From: Bacillus alkalicellulosilyticus
Lineage (GTDB): Bacteria > Bacillota > Bacilli > Bacillales > Bacillaceae_F
DNA: 64,000 nucleotides
NCBI RefSeq assembly: GCF_002019795.1
Contig: NZ_KV917381.1
Coordinates: 4,186,068-4,250,067, forward strand
Direction of reading: 5' to 3'
Shown: positions 44,102 to 53,437 of the stretch, in pieces
How positions within the stretch are numbered: the first letter of the stretch is position 1
Layout of the letters: the number at the start of each line of letters is the position of its first letter
Translations under genes and position numbers: made by a program
Notes under the pieces: generated by a model
Seen by the model: only the letters and a program-made list of their open reading frames with translations
Told to the model about the DNA's origin: nothing
Database searches by the model: none

Positions 44102-45109
44102 ATGACTATAAAAACCAAAGTAAAGTTAACATCATCTGAAATTGCCAGCTTGTGGAGTCAGTACATTAATGACACGGCAACAAAGCAAATTGTTTCATAT
44201 TTTTTGAAAAATGTAGACGATGAGGATGTTCGAACCGTACTGGAACAATGTCTAGAAAAAGCAAACTGTCGTCTTGGTTTTCTGGTCAGTTTATATAAGC
44301 AAGAAAATTTTCCAGAACCAATAGGGTTTACGCAAAAAGATGTAAACTTAAATGCTCCACGGTTGTATACAGATCTGTATTATTTGCTTTATTTACAGCT
44401 ATTAACGGTCTTAGGTTTGACCACTGGTTCACTAGCGTTTACGACAGCGAGTCGGATGGATGTGGTTGATTTTTATCAAACCTTACTTATCGATTCGATG
44501 GAATTGCAACGCAATGTCAAAAAAATCGAATTAGAAAAAGGCACTTATTACCGCCCGCCTTCTATTCCGTTTCCTGAAGAAGTGTCATTTGTAACCGAAC
44601 AAAATTATTTAGGAACAATGATCGGAAAACAGAGGTCAGTTAATTCCATTGAGATCACTCATTTGTTTTACAATATACAATCAAATCTCGTTGGGAAAAG
44701 CTTAATGATTGGTTTTGCTCAAACGTGTCAATCAAATAAGCTACGTCAATTTTTCCTAAGAGGAAAAGAGATAGCCGATAAACACATTACTATTTTTACT
44801 GATATTCTCCAAACAAACGACTTACCTGCCCCTAGTCCGTGGGACGTTGCTGTTACTAAATCACAGGTTGCTCCTTTTTCTGATAAACTCATGCTATTTC
44901 ATGTTTCAGGAATGGTTACTGCAGGAATTGGCAACTATGGACTTGCCATTTCTGCAAGTCAGCGAAGAGATATTGGACTAAGATATGCAAGACTCTTAAC
45001 CGAAATAACAGCTTACGCAGAAGATAGCGCTAACTTAATGATTAAAAATGGCTGGCTTGAACAACCCCCCCAGGCCCCTGATCGTGATAAACTGACTCAG
45101 GACACATAG
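44102..45109 (+). CDS. DUF3231 family protein
   Basis: Start at 44102 (GATGGAGGTAG upstream), 335 residues. Two similar helical halves (SQYINDTATKQIVSYFLK and FYNIQSNLVGKSLMIGFAQ open them), ferritin-like in pattern, as in DUF3231 proteins of Bacilli, often linked to sporulation. Function unknown. Confidence 0.8.
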   Translation: MTIKTKVKLTSSEIASLWSQYINDTATKQIVSYFLKNVDDEDVRTVLEQCLEKANCRLGFLVSLYKQENFPEPIGFTQKDVNLNAPRLYTDLYYLLYLQLLTVLGLTTGSLAFTTASRMDVVDFYQTLLIDSMELQRNVKKIELEKGTYYRPPSIPFPEEVSFVTEQNYLGTMIGKQRSVNSIEITHLFYNIQSNLVGKSLMIGFAQTCQSNKLRQFFLRGKEIADKHITIFTDILQTNDLPAPSPWDVAVTKSQVAPFSDKLMLFHVSGMVTAGIGNYGLAISASQRRDIGLRYARLLTEITAYAEDSANLMIKNGWLEQPPQAPDRDKLTQDT

Positions 45110-45110
45110 A

Positions 45111-45135
45111 AAACACCGCTAGCGGTGTTTTTTTC
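45111..45135 (+). terminator. Intrinsic terminator of the DUF3231 gene
   Basis: AAACACCGCTAGCGGTGTTT then more Ts; 10-base arms without a loop to spare. Confidence 0.85.
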
Positions 45136-45187
45136 TATTCCGAAATGTGATGCGCAACGTGTGAAGGTAGCGCACTCTCTCTAAAGA

Positions 45188-45384
45188 CTATTCTAACGGA
45201 CACAGATGACCCTATTTCTATTTTTTTTGTTTTTTCTGTTGTAACGGACACCAGTGACCTTACTTTCAATAAATTCGGCTAATTTTTAATGTTTTTGTGA
45301 AAATAAGGGCCTCTGTGTCCGATACGATTAATAAAATCCATTTTTACCGAAAATAGAGGATCGTATGTCCGTTAAGTAAGATCG
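45188..45384. repeat. Intergenic GGACA element, copy 2
   Basis: Forward modules ACGGACACAGATGACCC (~45193) and ACGGACACCAGTGACC (~45245); inverted modules AGGGCCTCTGTGTCCG (~45306) and AGAGGATCGTATGTCCGT (~45356). Steps of ~52 bases. Lies between converging DUF3231 and galU genes. Confidence 0.75.
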
Positions 45385-45441
45385 CAAAAGCGGTTTTCTT
45401 AACAGCGCTGCACTTTTTTGGTGGCTCCCCTAAACGCAACA

Positions 45442-45484
45442 AAGCTGGGACAAAAGGTTAAACAAACTTTTGTCCCAGCTTCTA
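45442..45484 (-). terminator. Intrinsic terminator of galU
   Basis: AAGCTGGGACAAAAG and CTTTTGTCCCAGCTT arms, 10-base loop, next to the galU stop. It differs from the hairpin attached to the galU relics. Confidence 0.85.
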
Positions 45485-45486
45485 TC

Positions 45487-46362
45487 TTATTTCCCTTTTG
45501 TAATTTCCTTTAAGTAAGCCATTACATCTTCACTTAAATCTTCACGTTGAAGTGCAAAGTCAACTTGGGCTTTGATGAAGCCGAGCTTGTCCCCTACATC
45601 ATAACGCTTTCCGTCAAAGTGATAAGCAAGGACGGCTTGTGCCTGGTTTAGTTGCTTTATCGCATCTGTTAATTGAATTTCGTTACCAGCGCCTGGAGCT
45701 AATGAAGCTAAAATCTCAAAAATCTCTGGGCGTAGAACATAACGTCCCATAATCGCATAATTTGATGGCGCAGCCTCAAGCGATGGTTTTTCCACCAGGT
45801 CATTGACATGGATGATTCCACGTTCAATTTCTACTCCTTTTGGTTCAATGATTCCGTATTTACTCACATCTTCATCCGGAACCTGCTGAACGCCGACAAC
45901 AGAAGAGTGATAACGATGAAATGTATCTAATAGTTGCTTTAGGCAAGGAGTTTCCGACTTGACGATGTCATCTCCGAGCATTACCGCAAATGGCTCATCT
46001 CCTATAAAACGACTGGCACATAAAATCGCATGCCCTAAGCCTTTAGGTTCCTTTTGTCGGATATAATGAATATTGGCCATATTTGAAATGGATTGTACTT
46101 CTTCTAGCATCGCAAATTTTTCTTTTTTCTCTAAAGTTTCTTCAAGCTCGTACGATTTATCAAAATGATCTTCAATCGCACGCTTGCCACGCCCACTGAT
46201 GATGATGATATCTTCAATTCCTGATTCAACGGCTTCTTCGACAATGTATTGAATCGTTGGTTTATCAACGATTGGTAACATTTCTTTCGGTTGTGCCTTT
46301 GTTGCTGGTAGAAACCTCGTTCCTAATCCTGCTGCAGGAATAATTGCTTTTTTGACTCTCAT
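45487..46362 (-). CDS. galU: UTP-glucose-1-phosphate uridylyltransferase, complete copy
   Basis: 291 residues, full length. [17 protein letters not shown] (nucleotide loop), [32 protein letters not shown]. Makes UDP-glucose for teichoic acid glucosylation, glycolipids and capsule. Monocistronic, not in the capsule operon. The relics at 6.8-9.7 kb resemble it but have a different C-terminal tail (EVAATK versus EITKGK), so they came from a paralogue rather than directly from this gene. Confidence 0.93.
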   Translation of the reverse strand: MRVKKAIIPAAGLGTRFLPATKAQPKEMLPIVDKPTIQYIVEEAVESGIEDIIIISGRGKRAIEDHFDKSYELEETLEKKEKFAMLEEVQSISNMANIHYIRQKEPKGLGHAILCASRFIGDEPFAVMLGDDIVKSETPCLKQLLDTFHRYHSSVVGVQQVPDEDVSKYGIIEPKGVEIERGIIHVNDLVEKPSLEAAPSNYAIMGRYVLRPEIFEILASLAPGAGNEIQLTDAIKQLNQAQAVLAYHFDGKRYDVGDKLGFIKAQVDFALQREDLSEDVMAYLKEITKGK

Positions 46363-46487
46363 TTCATCTCTCTCCCTTAATGTAAAAAGTTACAGCTTAC
46401 ATTATTTTTCCAAACATTAATACTACTTCTATTTAATCATTATCTAATCGCCAATTGCAACAAGCAAATATGTATTTCCAGAAATAG

Positions 46488-46515
46488 AAAAAACCCCACG
46501 TATGAGGTTTTTTCC
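46488..46515 (-). terminator. Intrinsic terminator of the acidic lipoprotein gene
   Basis: AAAAAACC(CC)ACGTATG(A)GGTTTTTT; short stem, T-run on both strands. Confidence 0.7.
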
Positions 46516-46524
46516 GTTTCTTAC

Positions 46525-46797
46525 TTATTCTGCTTCATCAATGTCTAATTCTTCGTCTGTTGGTTCTTCACCCTCTGCAGGCTCTCCTAGGTCGTCACCT
46601 TCAGTGTCTTCCATTGGTGTTTCTTCTTCCACAGGTGTATCTTCAATTGGAGCTTCTTCAACAGGAGCTTCCTCTAATGGTGTTTCTTCTACCGGTGGAG
46701 CTTCCTCAACTGGCTCTTCGGCTGGTGTTCCACAACCCGCTAAGAAACCAAACGCTAATGCTGCAGATGTAATTGTTACTAGAGCTTTCTTCTTCAT
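46525..46797 (-). CDS. Small acidic lipoprotein with Pro-Glu-Glu repeats
   Basis: 90 residues. Signal peptide and lipobox LAGC at ~22, then ~65 residues of repeats like EEAPVEE and EETPMED with almost no other residues. No fold expected; a disordered, strongly negative surface spacer. GGGGGTATG precedes the ATG. Confidence 0.75.
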   Translation of the reverse strand: MKKKALVTITSAALAFGFLAGCGTPAEEPVEEAPPVEETPLEEAPVEEAPIEDTPVEEETPMEDTEGDDLGEPAEGEEPTDEELDIDEAE

Positions 46798-46957
46798 TTT
46801 TCATACCCCCATAAAATAAAATCAGTATGTTCACGTACTAATTTTACTTTTCCCCATTAGTACGAAAATTATCGTAACAAACTTAATTTCGAGGGTCTAT
46901 AGTATCTGCCAGTTTTCTAAAGTATTACAAATCATTCCCAAAGTTAATGAGGTTTTT

Positions 46958-48676
46958 TCATAATACGTTTGGTGAACTCGCTTCTTGTTTCATTTTCAAC
47001 ATTAATACTTCACAATTTTCAGCCGTTAACGGTTTGCTAAAGTAAAAGCCCTGGGCATGGTGACAACCTTCGTTTCTAATGAGTGACAGTTGTTCTGTTG
47101 TTTCAACCCCTTCGCAAATGACTGAAAAGTTTAGGGTCTTTGCCATCGCAATAATTAATTTAACTATCGCATAGTTTTGCTCAAGCTCCTCAGTGCCTCT
47201 TACAAAAGATTGGTCTATTTTTAATGTATCAATTGGTATCGTCTTTAGTTTACTGAGGGAGGAATAACCCGTTCCAAAATCATCAAGTGATACTTGAACA
47301 CCTAGCTTTTTTAAGCTTTTGATTTTATGGATGGCTTCTTCTACATTTTTTATTGCTATGTCCTCGGTTATTTCAATGCAAAAGAACCGTGGGTCTAATT
47401 CATTGCTCTGTAACACTTCATTTACTTTACAAACAAAGTTAGGTTGATCAAATTGTTTTTGTGAGACATTGACTGATACGATCAAGTCCAATCCTGACAT
47501 AATCCATTTTTTCGCTTGAATACAAGCTTTTTTCATGACCCAATCATCGATATCAACTATAATTCCAGTTTCGTCTGCTAATGGTAAAAAGGCAAATGGA
47601 GAAAGGACGCCATTTTCTGGGTGATTCCAGCGTACTAATGCTTCTGCACCATACATTTTTCCAGATTGTATATCCATTTGAAGCTGATAATATACTTCAA
47701 ATTCTTCGTTTTTAACAGCGGCCCTTAACTCTTTTTCAAATTGATATCTCTGTATTGTTGCGGCAATATCCTTGGGATTGTATATATGGTAGGCATTCCG
47801 ACCTTGTTGTTTGGAATAATACATTGCAAAATCGGCATTTTTAAATAATGTCTGTGCATCTTTTCCGTGTTCGGGGTAATAACTAATTCCTATACTCGCT
47901 GTTGTTTCTATTTTCTCACCATGGATTTGCATGAGTGGATGTAAGGCATCAATAATGCTATCAGCCATTGAAATGGCTTCTTGTTTAACCTTTAAGTCAG
48001 GAAGAAAGACAGCAAATTCATCGCCGCCAACTCGACTAAGGGTTCCTTTTGTTAGGACTACATCCTTTAGACGGTCAGCGATGGCAACAAGTAATACATC
48101 ACCTTGTTCGTGACCATAATAGTCATTTACTTTTTTAAAATAGTCCAAATCTAAATATAATACTGCGGCATACTTCGCTTGGATCGCGTCTAAACCTTTT
48201 TCTACAGTTAGAAAAAAGGATCTGCGGTTAGGAAGCTTGGTTAATGTATCATAATAAGCAAGACTTTTTATTTCGTTTTCCATTATTTTTTGTTTTGTTG
48301 CATCACGAATCACAGCAATGGAATAGCACCCTTGTTCCCCTTCTACATACGTAATCGTAGCCAGTGAAAACAATTCAAACCCCTCTTTGTGAAAAAATTG
48401 GATTTCTCCAGTCCAATAACGATTTTCTTTTAAGGTGCTTGGAATGTTGTTTATTGCTATATGAGGTGTAGTCCGAATCGAGAAATTACAATAATTCCGT
48501 CCATAGACTTCGGCAAAAGAATAGCCTGTAATCTGTTCAAATGCAGGATTTACCGCAATTGCTCTGTTTTTATCATCAAACAAAATAACGGCATCATTGA
48601 TATATAAAAAAAGGTTTTGGATGTTTTTACTATTTTTTATAAATGCCTCAAATCTAGCGTTCATCTGCTGCTTCAT
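46958..48676 (-). CDS. PAS-GGDEF-EAL c-di-GMP enzyme
   Basis: 572 residues, soluble. PAS domain (~15-125), GGDEF domain with an intact RVGGDEFAVF (~215), EAL domain with intact AEALVRWNHP (~330) and DDFGTGYSSL (~465). Both motifs look functional, so it could make or break c-di-GMP; in such hybrids one activity often dominates. No membrane segment, so the PAS domain would sense an internal cue. Monocistronic. Confidence 0.9.
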   Translation of the reverse strand: MKQQMNARFEAFIKNSKNIQNLFLYINDAVILFDDKNRAIAVNPAFEQITGYSFAEVYGRNYCNFSIRTTPHIAINNIPSTLKENRYWTGEIQFFHKEGFELFSLATITYVEGEQGCYSIAVIRDATKQKIMENEIKSLAYYDTLTKLPNRRSFFLTVEKGLDAIQAKYAAVLYLDLDYFKKVNDYYGHEQGDVLLVAIADRLKDVVLTKGTLSRVGGDEFAVFLPDLKVKQEAISMADSIIDALHPLMQIHGEKIETTASIGISYYPEHGKDAQTLFKNADFAMYYSKQQGRNAYHIYNPKDIAATIQRYQFEKELRAAVKNEEFEVYYQLQMDIQSGKMYGAEALVRWNHPENGVLSPFAFLPLADETGIIVDIDDWVMKKACIQAKKWIMSGLDLIVSVNVSQKQFDQPNFVCKVNEVLQSNELDPRFFCIEITEDIAIKNVEEAIHKIKSLKKLGVQVSLDDFGTGYSSLSKLKTIPIDTLKIDQSFVRGTEELEQNYAIVKLIIAMAKTLNFSVICEGVETTEQLSLIRNEGCHHAQGFYFSKPLTAENCEVLMLKMKQEASSPNVL

Positions 48677-48837
48677 AGGATTTCTCCAATCGTTAGGTAA
48701 TCAAGGCTGCTACTCTTATGCATAAAGTTATATTAATTATATACTAAGATTCTACAAAAAACGACAATCCATACAAAAAATCATTTGGTACTTCTTTGAA
48801 ATAAAAAGTTTTATAAGCATAATTTTAAAAACAAAAA

Positions 48838-48861
48838 AGAACCTATCGATAGAAAGGTTCT
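48838..48861 (-). terminator. Terminator after the 44-residue gene
   Basis: On the minus strand AGAACCT ... AGGTTCT then TTTTTTG. It is about 50 bases past the small gene's stop. Confidence 0.65.
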
Positions 48862-48913
48862 CCTGACGTTAAGCTACTATACTACCTTTTCACTCTACCA
48901 GTTGAATGAGTTA

Positions 48914-49048
48914 TCAGCTTTTCCCTATTAGTCTTCTTCTAGGTTGACTCCATAGTTTAACATAATAGTTTCCTTCTTCACATTTGAAAAACTTTATGCC
49001 AACTAACTCAAGTGGTGTCCAAATCGACTTCATGTAATACAGTGGCAT
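48914..49048 (-). CDS. Small basic protein (44 residues)
   Basis: ATG at 49048 preceded by AAAGGTGAGG at 7 bases. Reads MPLYYMKSIWTPLELVGIKF, then FKCEEGNYYVKLWSQPRRRL and IGKS. No match recognised. Good ribosome site plus downstream terminator argue it is real; it is in a 760-base gap otherwise empty. Confidence 0.5.
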   Translation of the reverse strand: MPLYYMKSIWTPLELVGIKFFKCEEGNYYVKLWSQPRRRLIGKS

Positions 49049-49049
49049 T

Positions 49050-49360
49050 GATATCCTCACCTTTCTTACTAGAATGTATTTCTCTTATGGTTTCTGACAA
49101 GGCTTTCTAATCATTGTTAATTATTAGAAATTACTTATCCAATTATATAATTGTAAGTATAATTCTGACAATTGTTTTTGATTAAAACCATAACTGTAAA
49201 ACTATTGTATTAAAATAAGAGCAAATACCTATTCTTATGTCGGATTTTTGTTATGTAAAAAAACTGTATTTTTCCTATATTAATAGTGTTTTTGTTTTTA
49301 ATAATTTGATAAATTCTTTGTTCCATCTCAGGTTTCGACAAATCCCTTAGGATTTCCCAT
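49050..49360. other. AT-rich gap with no gene seen
   Basis: About 310 bases. It should hold the promoter of the small gene; I cannot single out a convincing one. No structured RNA seen. Confidence 0.5.
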
Positions 49361-49364
49361 AAAA

Positions 49365-49390
49365 AAAAGCCCTTCAATTGAAGGGCTTCT
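49365..49390 (-). terminator. Intrinsic terminator of fabZ
   Basis: AAGCCCTTCAATTGAAGGGCTT then eight As on the plus strand (Ts on the minus transcript). Confidence 0.88.
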
Positions 49391-49437
49391 TATATGGTCG
49401 TCCTGAAAATAATTCAAAAGACCTAGTTTAATTTCAT

Positions 49438-49863
49438 TTATCTTTGGATAGCAAACATTATTTCAGCTTCCATTGCAAGTTCACCGTCAACAGTGGCTAC
49501 TGCTTTCCCTTTGCCAATCCCTCTTCTAATTGATAGTAACTCTACATCCATTGTTAGCGTATCACCAGGACGGACTTGCTTTTTCCATCTACACTTCTCT
49601 ACCCCTGCAAAGAAAGCTATTTTACCTTTGTATTCTTCCATAGAGAGTAAGGCAACAGCCCCCGTTTGTGCACATGCTTCAAGCACAAGAACTCCAGGCA
49701 TAACAGGGTATTCAGGGAAATGACCATTAAAAAATTCTTCGTTAGCCGTTACATTCTTTATACCTACAGCTCGTTTTCCTGCCTCGACTTCAAGTATTTT
49801 ATCGATTAGTAGAAACGGGTATCTGTGAGGAATAATTTCCTTAATTTCTTCAACTGTTAACAT
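49438..49863 (-). CDS. fabZ: 3-hydroxyacyl-ACP dehydratase FabZ
   Basis: 141 residues. Hot-dog fold with [11 protein letters not shown] and catalytic [19 protein letters not shown] (His and Glu). Start ATG at 49863 with AGGAGG 7 bases upstream. Removes water in the fatty-acid elongation cycle. In B. subtilis it also neighbours the flhO-flhP-mbl block, a conserved context. Confidence 0.95.
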   Translation of the reverse strand: MLTVEEIKEIIPHRYPFLLIDKILEVEAGKRAVGIKNVTANEEFFNGHFPEYPVMPGVLVLEACAQTGAVALLSMEEYKGKIAFFAGVEKCRWKKQVRPGDTLTMDVELLSIRRGIGKGKAVATVDGELAMEAEIMFAIQR

Positions 49864-50040
49864 CAAATCGCCTCCTAGTTTTCACAAGTTACACTTGTCC
49901 ATATGTGGATTATTATACCATATGATATGCTGAAGGATATATCACTCTCTTATTTCGTAAGTTGGGAAAAAATAAATGAAACTTAATCATGAAGCATTCC
50001 GTCTAACTTGTATTAGTATGACCTTTGAGGAGGAAACCGA

Positions 50041-50619
50041 TTGGAAGTAAATAAAACGCCATCCATACACGACTCGAGTTGGCTTTGTTATCAGCTCCTT
50101 TATGGAACAAAAGAAGAGATTATTGAAGAACTGATGGATTGTTATGGGGAAGAACTCAAACGATTGGTTTATACCTATACAAAATCGTGGACACAGGCAG
50201 AGGATATCATTCAAGACGTGTTTGTTAACGTGTACCTACATCTTGAAAGCTTTAGTGGTCAATCTTCTTTACGGACATGGATTTACTCCATTGCTATAAA
50301 TGCATGTCGCGATTATAAACGAAGTTGGCATGTTAAGCATATTCACGTAACTTCAACGTTTTTTAATCAAGGTACGTTTTACGGTACACCAGAAAGTCAA
50401 TTCCTCCAAAAAGATGAGCAATCTCATATGATGGAGAGGATCATGTCACTTCCTCTGAAATATAGAGAAATGATTTTATTATATTATTACAAGGAGTTTT
50501 CAATTGAAGAAATTTCTTTACTTACAAAGCTTAATCCATCGACAGTGAAAACAAGATTAAAGCGAGCACGTGAAAAACTTCATTCAAGATTAAAAGGGCT
50601 GAGAGGTGATATTCAATGA
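50041..50619 (+). CDS. ECF sigma factor
   Basis: 192 residues, TTG start with GAGGAGG 8 bases upstream. Region 2: GEELKRLVYTYTKSWTQAED, DVFVNVYLHL, LRTWIYSIAINACRDYKR; region 4: LPLKYREMILLYYYKEFSIE and LNPSTVKTRLKRAREKL. Overlaps the next gene by 4 bases (ATGA). The pair is the usual sigma/anti-sigma unit; no close named group recognised (SigW/V-like in size). Confidence 0.88.
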   Translation: MEVNKTPSIHDSSWLCYQLLYGTKEEIIEELMDCYGEELKRLVYTYTKSWTQAEDIIQDVFVNVYLHLESFSGQSSLRTWIYSIAINACRDYKRSWHVKHIHVTSTFFNQGTFYGTPESQFLQKDEQSHMMERIMSLPLKYREMILLYYYKEFSIEEISLLTKLNPSTVKTRLKRAREKLHSRLKGLRGDIQ

Positions 50620-51317
50620 ATGATGATGTAAAAAAATTAAAAAGCGAATTCGATGCTTTTTTATCCCCAAGCCCTACATTTACGTCAAAGGATAAACACA
50701 ACATCCGAAAAAGGATAGCTGGTAAAATGAAGCCTCGATCTACTCATGTCCTTCCTTCGTTTTTAACAGGAATCGTATTATGCTTTATCGTTGTCTTTGG
50801 CTATTTCGTTCTAGCCGGTCATCAACAACCACAGCTTGTTGCGTTACCAACTCAAAAGGAAAGCGCCCTTCAGTTGCGCTCCGATTTAACTAAAACTCCA
50901 TTAGGAGAAACGCATTACACATCCATTGAACTTTCTGCTTCATTACAAAGTATTTATGAAAAATTTGCGAATACACAAAATGAAGAGCTTCTTCGTGGAT
51001 TGCGACCATTTGAAATCTTTCAGTTGTTTTTTTATGCGGAGCGCATTGAGGATTATGAAACCCAATATGCCTTGTATATTACAGACTCCTCTCATGATAA
51101 AGTCTTTGAGACAGTTGAAGATTATATAAAAACTAAAAAAACAGAAGAGGGTACTTTATTACAACGGATTGAGCAGGAACTAAATGAAGGTGGATACTTA
51201 ATCGAATCGATTGGGCAAAATGCGAACATAATCATCTCAAAAAAAGAGGGACTTGGATTTGGTTTGGTAAAGAGCGAAAGAGACATATGGAAGGTCCGTT
51301 GGTTACCCATTCAATAA
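50616..51317 (+). CDS. Anti-sigma factor for the preceding ECF sigma
   Basis: 233 residues: cytoplasmic ~45 residues, one helix (FLTGIVLCFIVVFGYFVLAG, ~49-68), then an extracellular domain of ~160 residues without zinc motif. Assigned by topology and by the 4-base overlap with the sigma gene. The outer domain is unrecognised. Confidence 0.7.
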   Translation: MNDDVKKLKSEFDAFLSPSPTFTSKDKHNIRKRIAGKMKPRSTHVLPSFLTGIVLCFIVVFGYFVLAGHQQPQLVALPTQKESALQLRSDLTKTPLGETHYTSIELSASLQSIYEKFANTQNEELLRGLRPFEIFQLFFYAERIEDYETQYALYITDSSHDKVFETVEDYIKTKKTEEGTLLQRIEQELNEGGYLIESIGQNANIIISKKEGLGFGLVKSERDIWKVRWLPIQ

Positions 51318-51331
51318 GTCGGAAAGGACTG

Positions 51332-51377
51332 AAAAAAGCTACAAGGGACACATAATGTGGCCTCGTAGCTTTTTTTG
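51332..51377. terminator. Bidirectional terminator between converging genes
   Basis: AAAAAAGCTAC ... GTAGCTTTTTTT with inner pairing CACATAATGTG. Confidence 0.8.
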
Positions 51378-51378
51378 A

Positions 51379-51690
51379 TTATTCTTTTCCTTCAATAATA
51401 TCAAGTATGTGCTGCCATGTGCTCGTTTCAAGAGCGTCTCGTGGTTCACCACCGCCAAGAACTCCGTAGCCAAACATAAGTCCCCCAACGAGACTAGCTG
51501 CCGCAAGTACAATGACAATGAACAAACGAACCCAAATGGGAATAAGACGAATGCGCCCTCTTTTTTTGCGCTTTCGTCTTTTTTCCCTCGTGTCTTCTTG
51601 TTCTTCTTCTGCCATACTTTCTTCTCGAAGGCTTTGATTTTGAATTTGTACTTCTATTTCACTTGTATTCTTGCTTTTTTCTTCACTCAT
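51379..51690 (-). CDS. EpuA-like small protein (annotated as RNA polymerase beta-subunit family)
   Basis: 103 residues: acidic N-terminus, very basic stretch (REKRRKRKKRGRIRLIP), one helix (LFIVIVLAAASLVGGLMFGYG) and a short outer tail. This pattern is the EpuA/DNA-directed RNA polymerase subunit beta-like family that follows flhP or mbl in Bacillales. The name is misleading; it is a membrane protein of unknown role. Confidence 0.75.
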   Translation of the reverse strand: MSEEKSKNTSEIEVQIQNQSLREESMAEEEQEDTREKRRKRKKRGRIRLIPIWVRLFIVIVLAAASLVGGLMFGYGVLGGGEPRDALETSTWQHILDIIEGKE

Positions 51691-51711
51691 AGCTTCTCCT
51701 TGCTAATCAAA

Positions 51712-52551
51712 TCACCCTTGTCGGATTGAATTGATTAGGCCACTCATTTGGTCTGCCATTGTTATCGACCTTGCATTAAATTCAAAAGATCGTTGTGTCA
51801 TTACCAGTTCAGACATTTCTCTTCCTAAGTCAACGTTCGACATTTCAAGAGACCCTTGCATTATAGAGAATTGCCCGCCTGGACCAATAATATCCTCTTG
51901 ATTTAAGCCTAATTGAGCTAAATTAGCAGGAAGTGCAAACATGTTCTCTCCCACTTGCTCTAACATTTGCGGCCTTTCGGCACGAACAACCGCTAATTGG
52001 CCAGCTTGGACTTGTGCCCCATTATTCATACTAACTGAGACTTGTCCACTTTCATTGACCATAATATTTTTGAAGTTCGCTGGAATCATAATCGGACCTG
52101 CTGTTCCAAGAACATAATCTCCATTTGCTGTTACCAAATTTAATAAGTTTGGATTTGTAGCACTTGGCGATAAATAAAAGGCTCCATCTCTTGTATATCT
52201 TACTTCTGGTGTTCCGTCAACATCTACTTGAATTTGAAATAAAGACCCTTTGCTTGTTAATGCTAAATCAAGTTGACGTTCTGTTTGTTGAACCGGACCT
52301 GGCTCTAAGCGAATGGCCGTTTGAGCAATTTTAGCTCCCGACCCAACACGAATGCCATGGGGAGTGAGGCGCCCTACTTCTTTACTTGGATCAATTTGAT
52401 TGTTCACTTGTTGAAATAACAAATCTGAAAATGTAGACTCCCGACGTTTATATCCAACCGTATTTACATTTGCAATGTTGTTTGAAATGGTATCCATTTT
52501 ACGTTGTAATTGGCCCATCGTATTTGATGCTGCAATCATAGATAAATTCAT
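51712..52551 (-). CDS. flhP: Flagellar hook-basal body protein FlhP
   Basis: 279 residues, FlgG/FlgF family: N-terminal NTMGQLQRKMDTISNNIANV and C-terminal NVDLGREMSELVMTQRSFE helices that build the rod coiled-coil. In B. subtilis FlhO and FlhP form the distal rod. Second gene after mbl-flhO, same order. Confidence 0.92.
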   Translation of the reverse strand: MNLSMIAASNTMGQLQRKMDTISNNIANVNTVGYKRRESTFSDLLFQQVNNQIDPSKEVGRLTPHGIRVGSGAKIAQTAIRLEPGPVQQTERQLDLALTSKGSLFQIQVDVDGTPEVRYTRDGAFYLSPSATNPNLLNLVTANGDYVLGTAGPIMIPANFKNIMVNESGQVSVSMNNGAQVQAGQLAVVRAERPQMLEQVGENMFALPANLAQLGLNQEDIIGPGGQFSIMQGSLEMSNVDLGREMSELVMTQRSFEFNARSITMADQMSGLINSIRQG

Positions 52552-52565
52552 GTGCTCACTCCTCC

Positions 52566-53366
52566 CTATCCAATTCGTCCAACTTCATTCACAGCTTTGC
52601 TTAAGCTTTGGTCATACGCTTGTAATATTCTTTGGTTGGCTTCAAAATTACGGAACGCTGCCATCATTTCTGTCATCGTTTGTGTAGCGTCTACGTTTGA
52701 ACGCTCAATAAATCCTTGTTGAAGCTGATAATTTATATTTGGATTCCCGATAGCTGTCGGTAGTTGTCCATCATTTAAGCGATGTAGTCCATTACCTTCT
52801 TTTACAAGCTGTAATGGGTCTTCAGCAAAAGCAATACCAATTTGCCCAACTGGAGCACCAAACTCAGTGACAACTTGTCCATTTCGGTCGACTACAAAAT
52901 TCTCTGAGCCGACTTGCATACGATTTCCGGTTGTGTCTAAAATATAATGTCCTTCCGTAGTGACAAGATGACCATTCGCATCCACAGCAAAGTTACCGTT
53001 TCGCGTATACCGTACATCACCTTGATCATTTTGAACTGCAAAAAACAAGGCACCGTTTCCTGGTACTACACCTTGTAGTAATGCAATATCTGTACTGTTT
53101 CCTGTTTCATTTATATCACCTTGCCTAAAATTCGGCATGCGGTCCTGTAAATATACACCTGTACTAAGTTCACCGACATTTTGAGAATGAGGTGGGAAAT
53201 TCGATGTGTTCATTGCTTTAATCAGCATATTTGGAAAAGCACGCAACGACGCTTGATCTGCTTTATATCCTGGAGTGTTCGCATTCGCAATATTATTCGT
53301 AAGCATTTCTTGACGTTGTTGTTGCGCCACCATCGCAGCAGCTGAGCTATAAATTCCACGGAGCAT
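52566..53366 (-). CDS. flhO: Flagellar hook-basal body protein FlhO
   Basis: 266 residues. MLRGIYSSAAAMVAQQQRQE, NNIANANTPGYK and a C-terminal VDATQTMTEMMAAFRNFEAN. Paralogue of FlhP, 14 bases upstream. Forms the rod tip with FlhP. Confidence 0.92.
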   Translation of the reverse strand: MLRGIYSSAAAMVAQQQRQEMLTNNIANANTPGYKADQASLRAFPNMLIKAMNTSNFPPHSQNVGELSTGVYLQDRMPNFRQGDINETGNSTDIALLQGVVPGNGALFFAVQNDQGDVRYTRNGNFAVDANGHLVTTEGHYILDTTGNRMQVGSENFVVDRNGQVVTEFGAPVGQIGIAFAEDPLQLVKEGNGLHRLNDGQLPTAIGNPNINYQLQQGFIERSNVDATQTMTEMMAAFRNFEANQRILQAYDQSLSKAVNEVGRIG

Positions 53367-53437
53367 TCCGTTTCCCCCTTCGATTGTTTCATACTATCTA
53401 TTATATCGGCAATACTATAGGATATATCAACTGTTAA

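Noticed and set aside
48887-48918. tRNA-like sequence on the minus strand (GCTGATA, ACTC...CTGGTAGAGT)
   Set aside because: Acceptor and D-arm look right, but no anticodon stem or T-arm follows, and it overlaps the end of the 44-codon gene.
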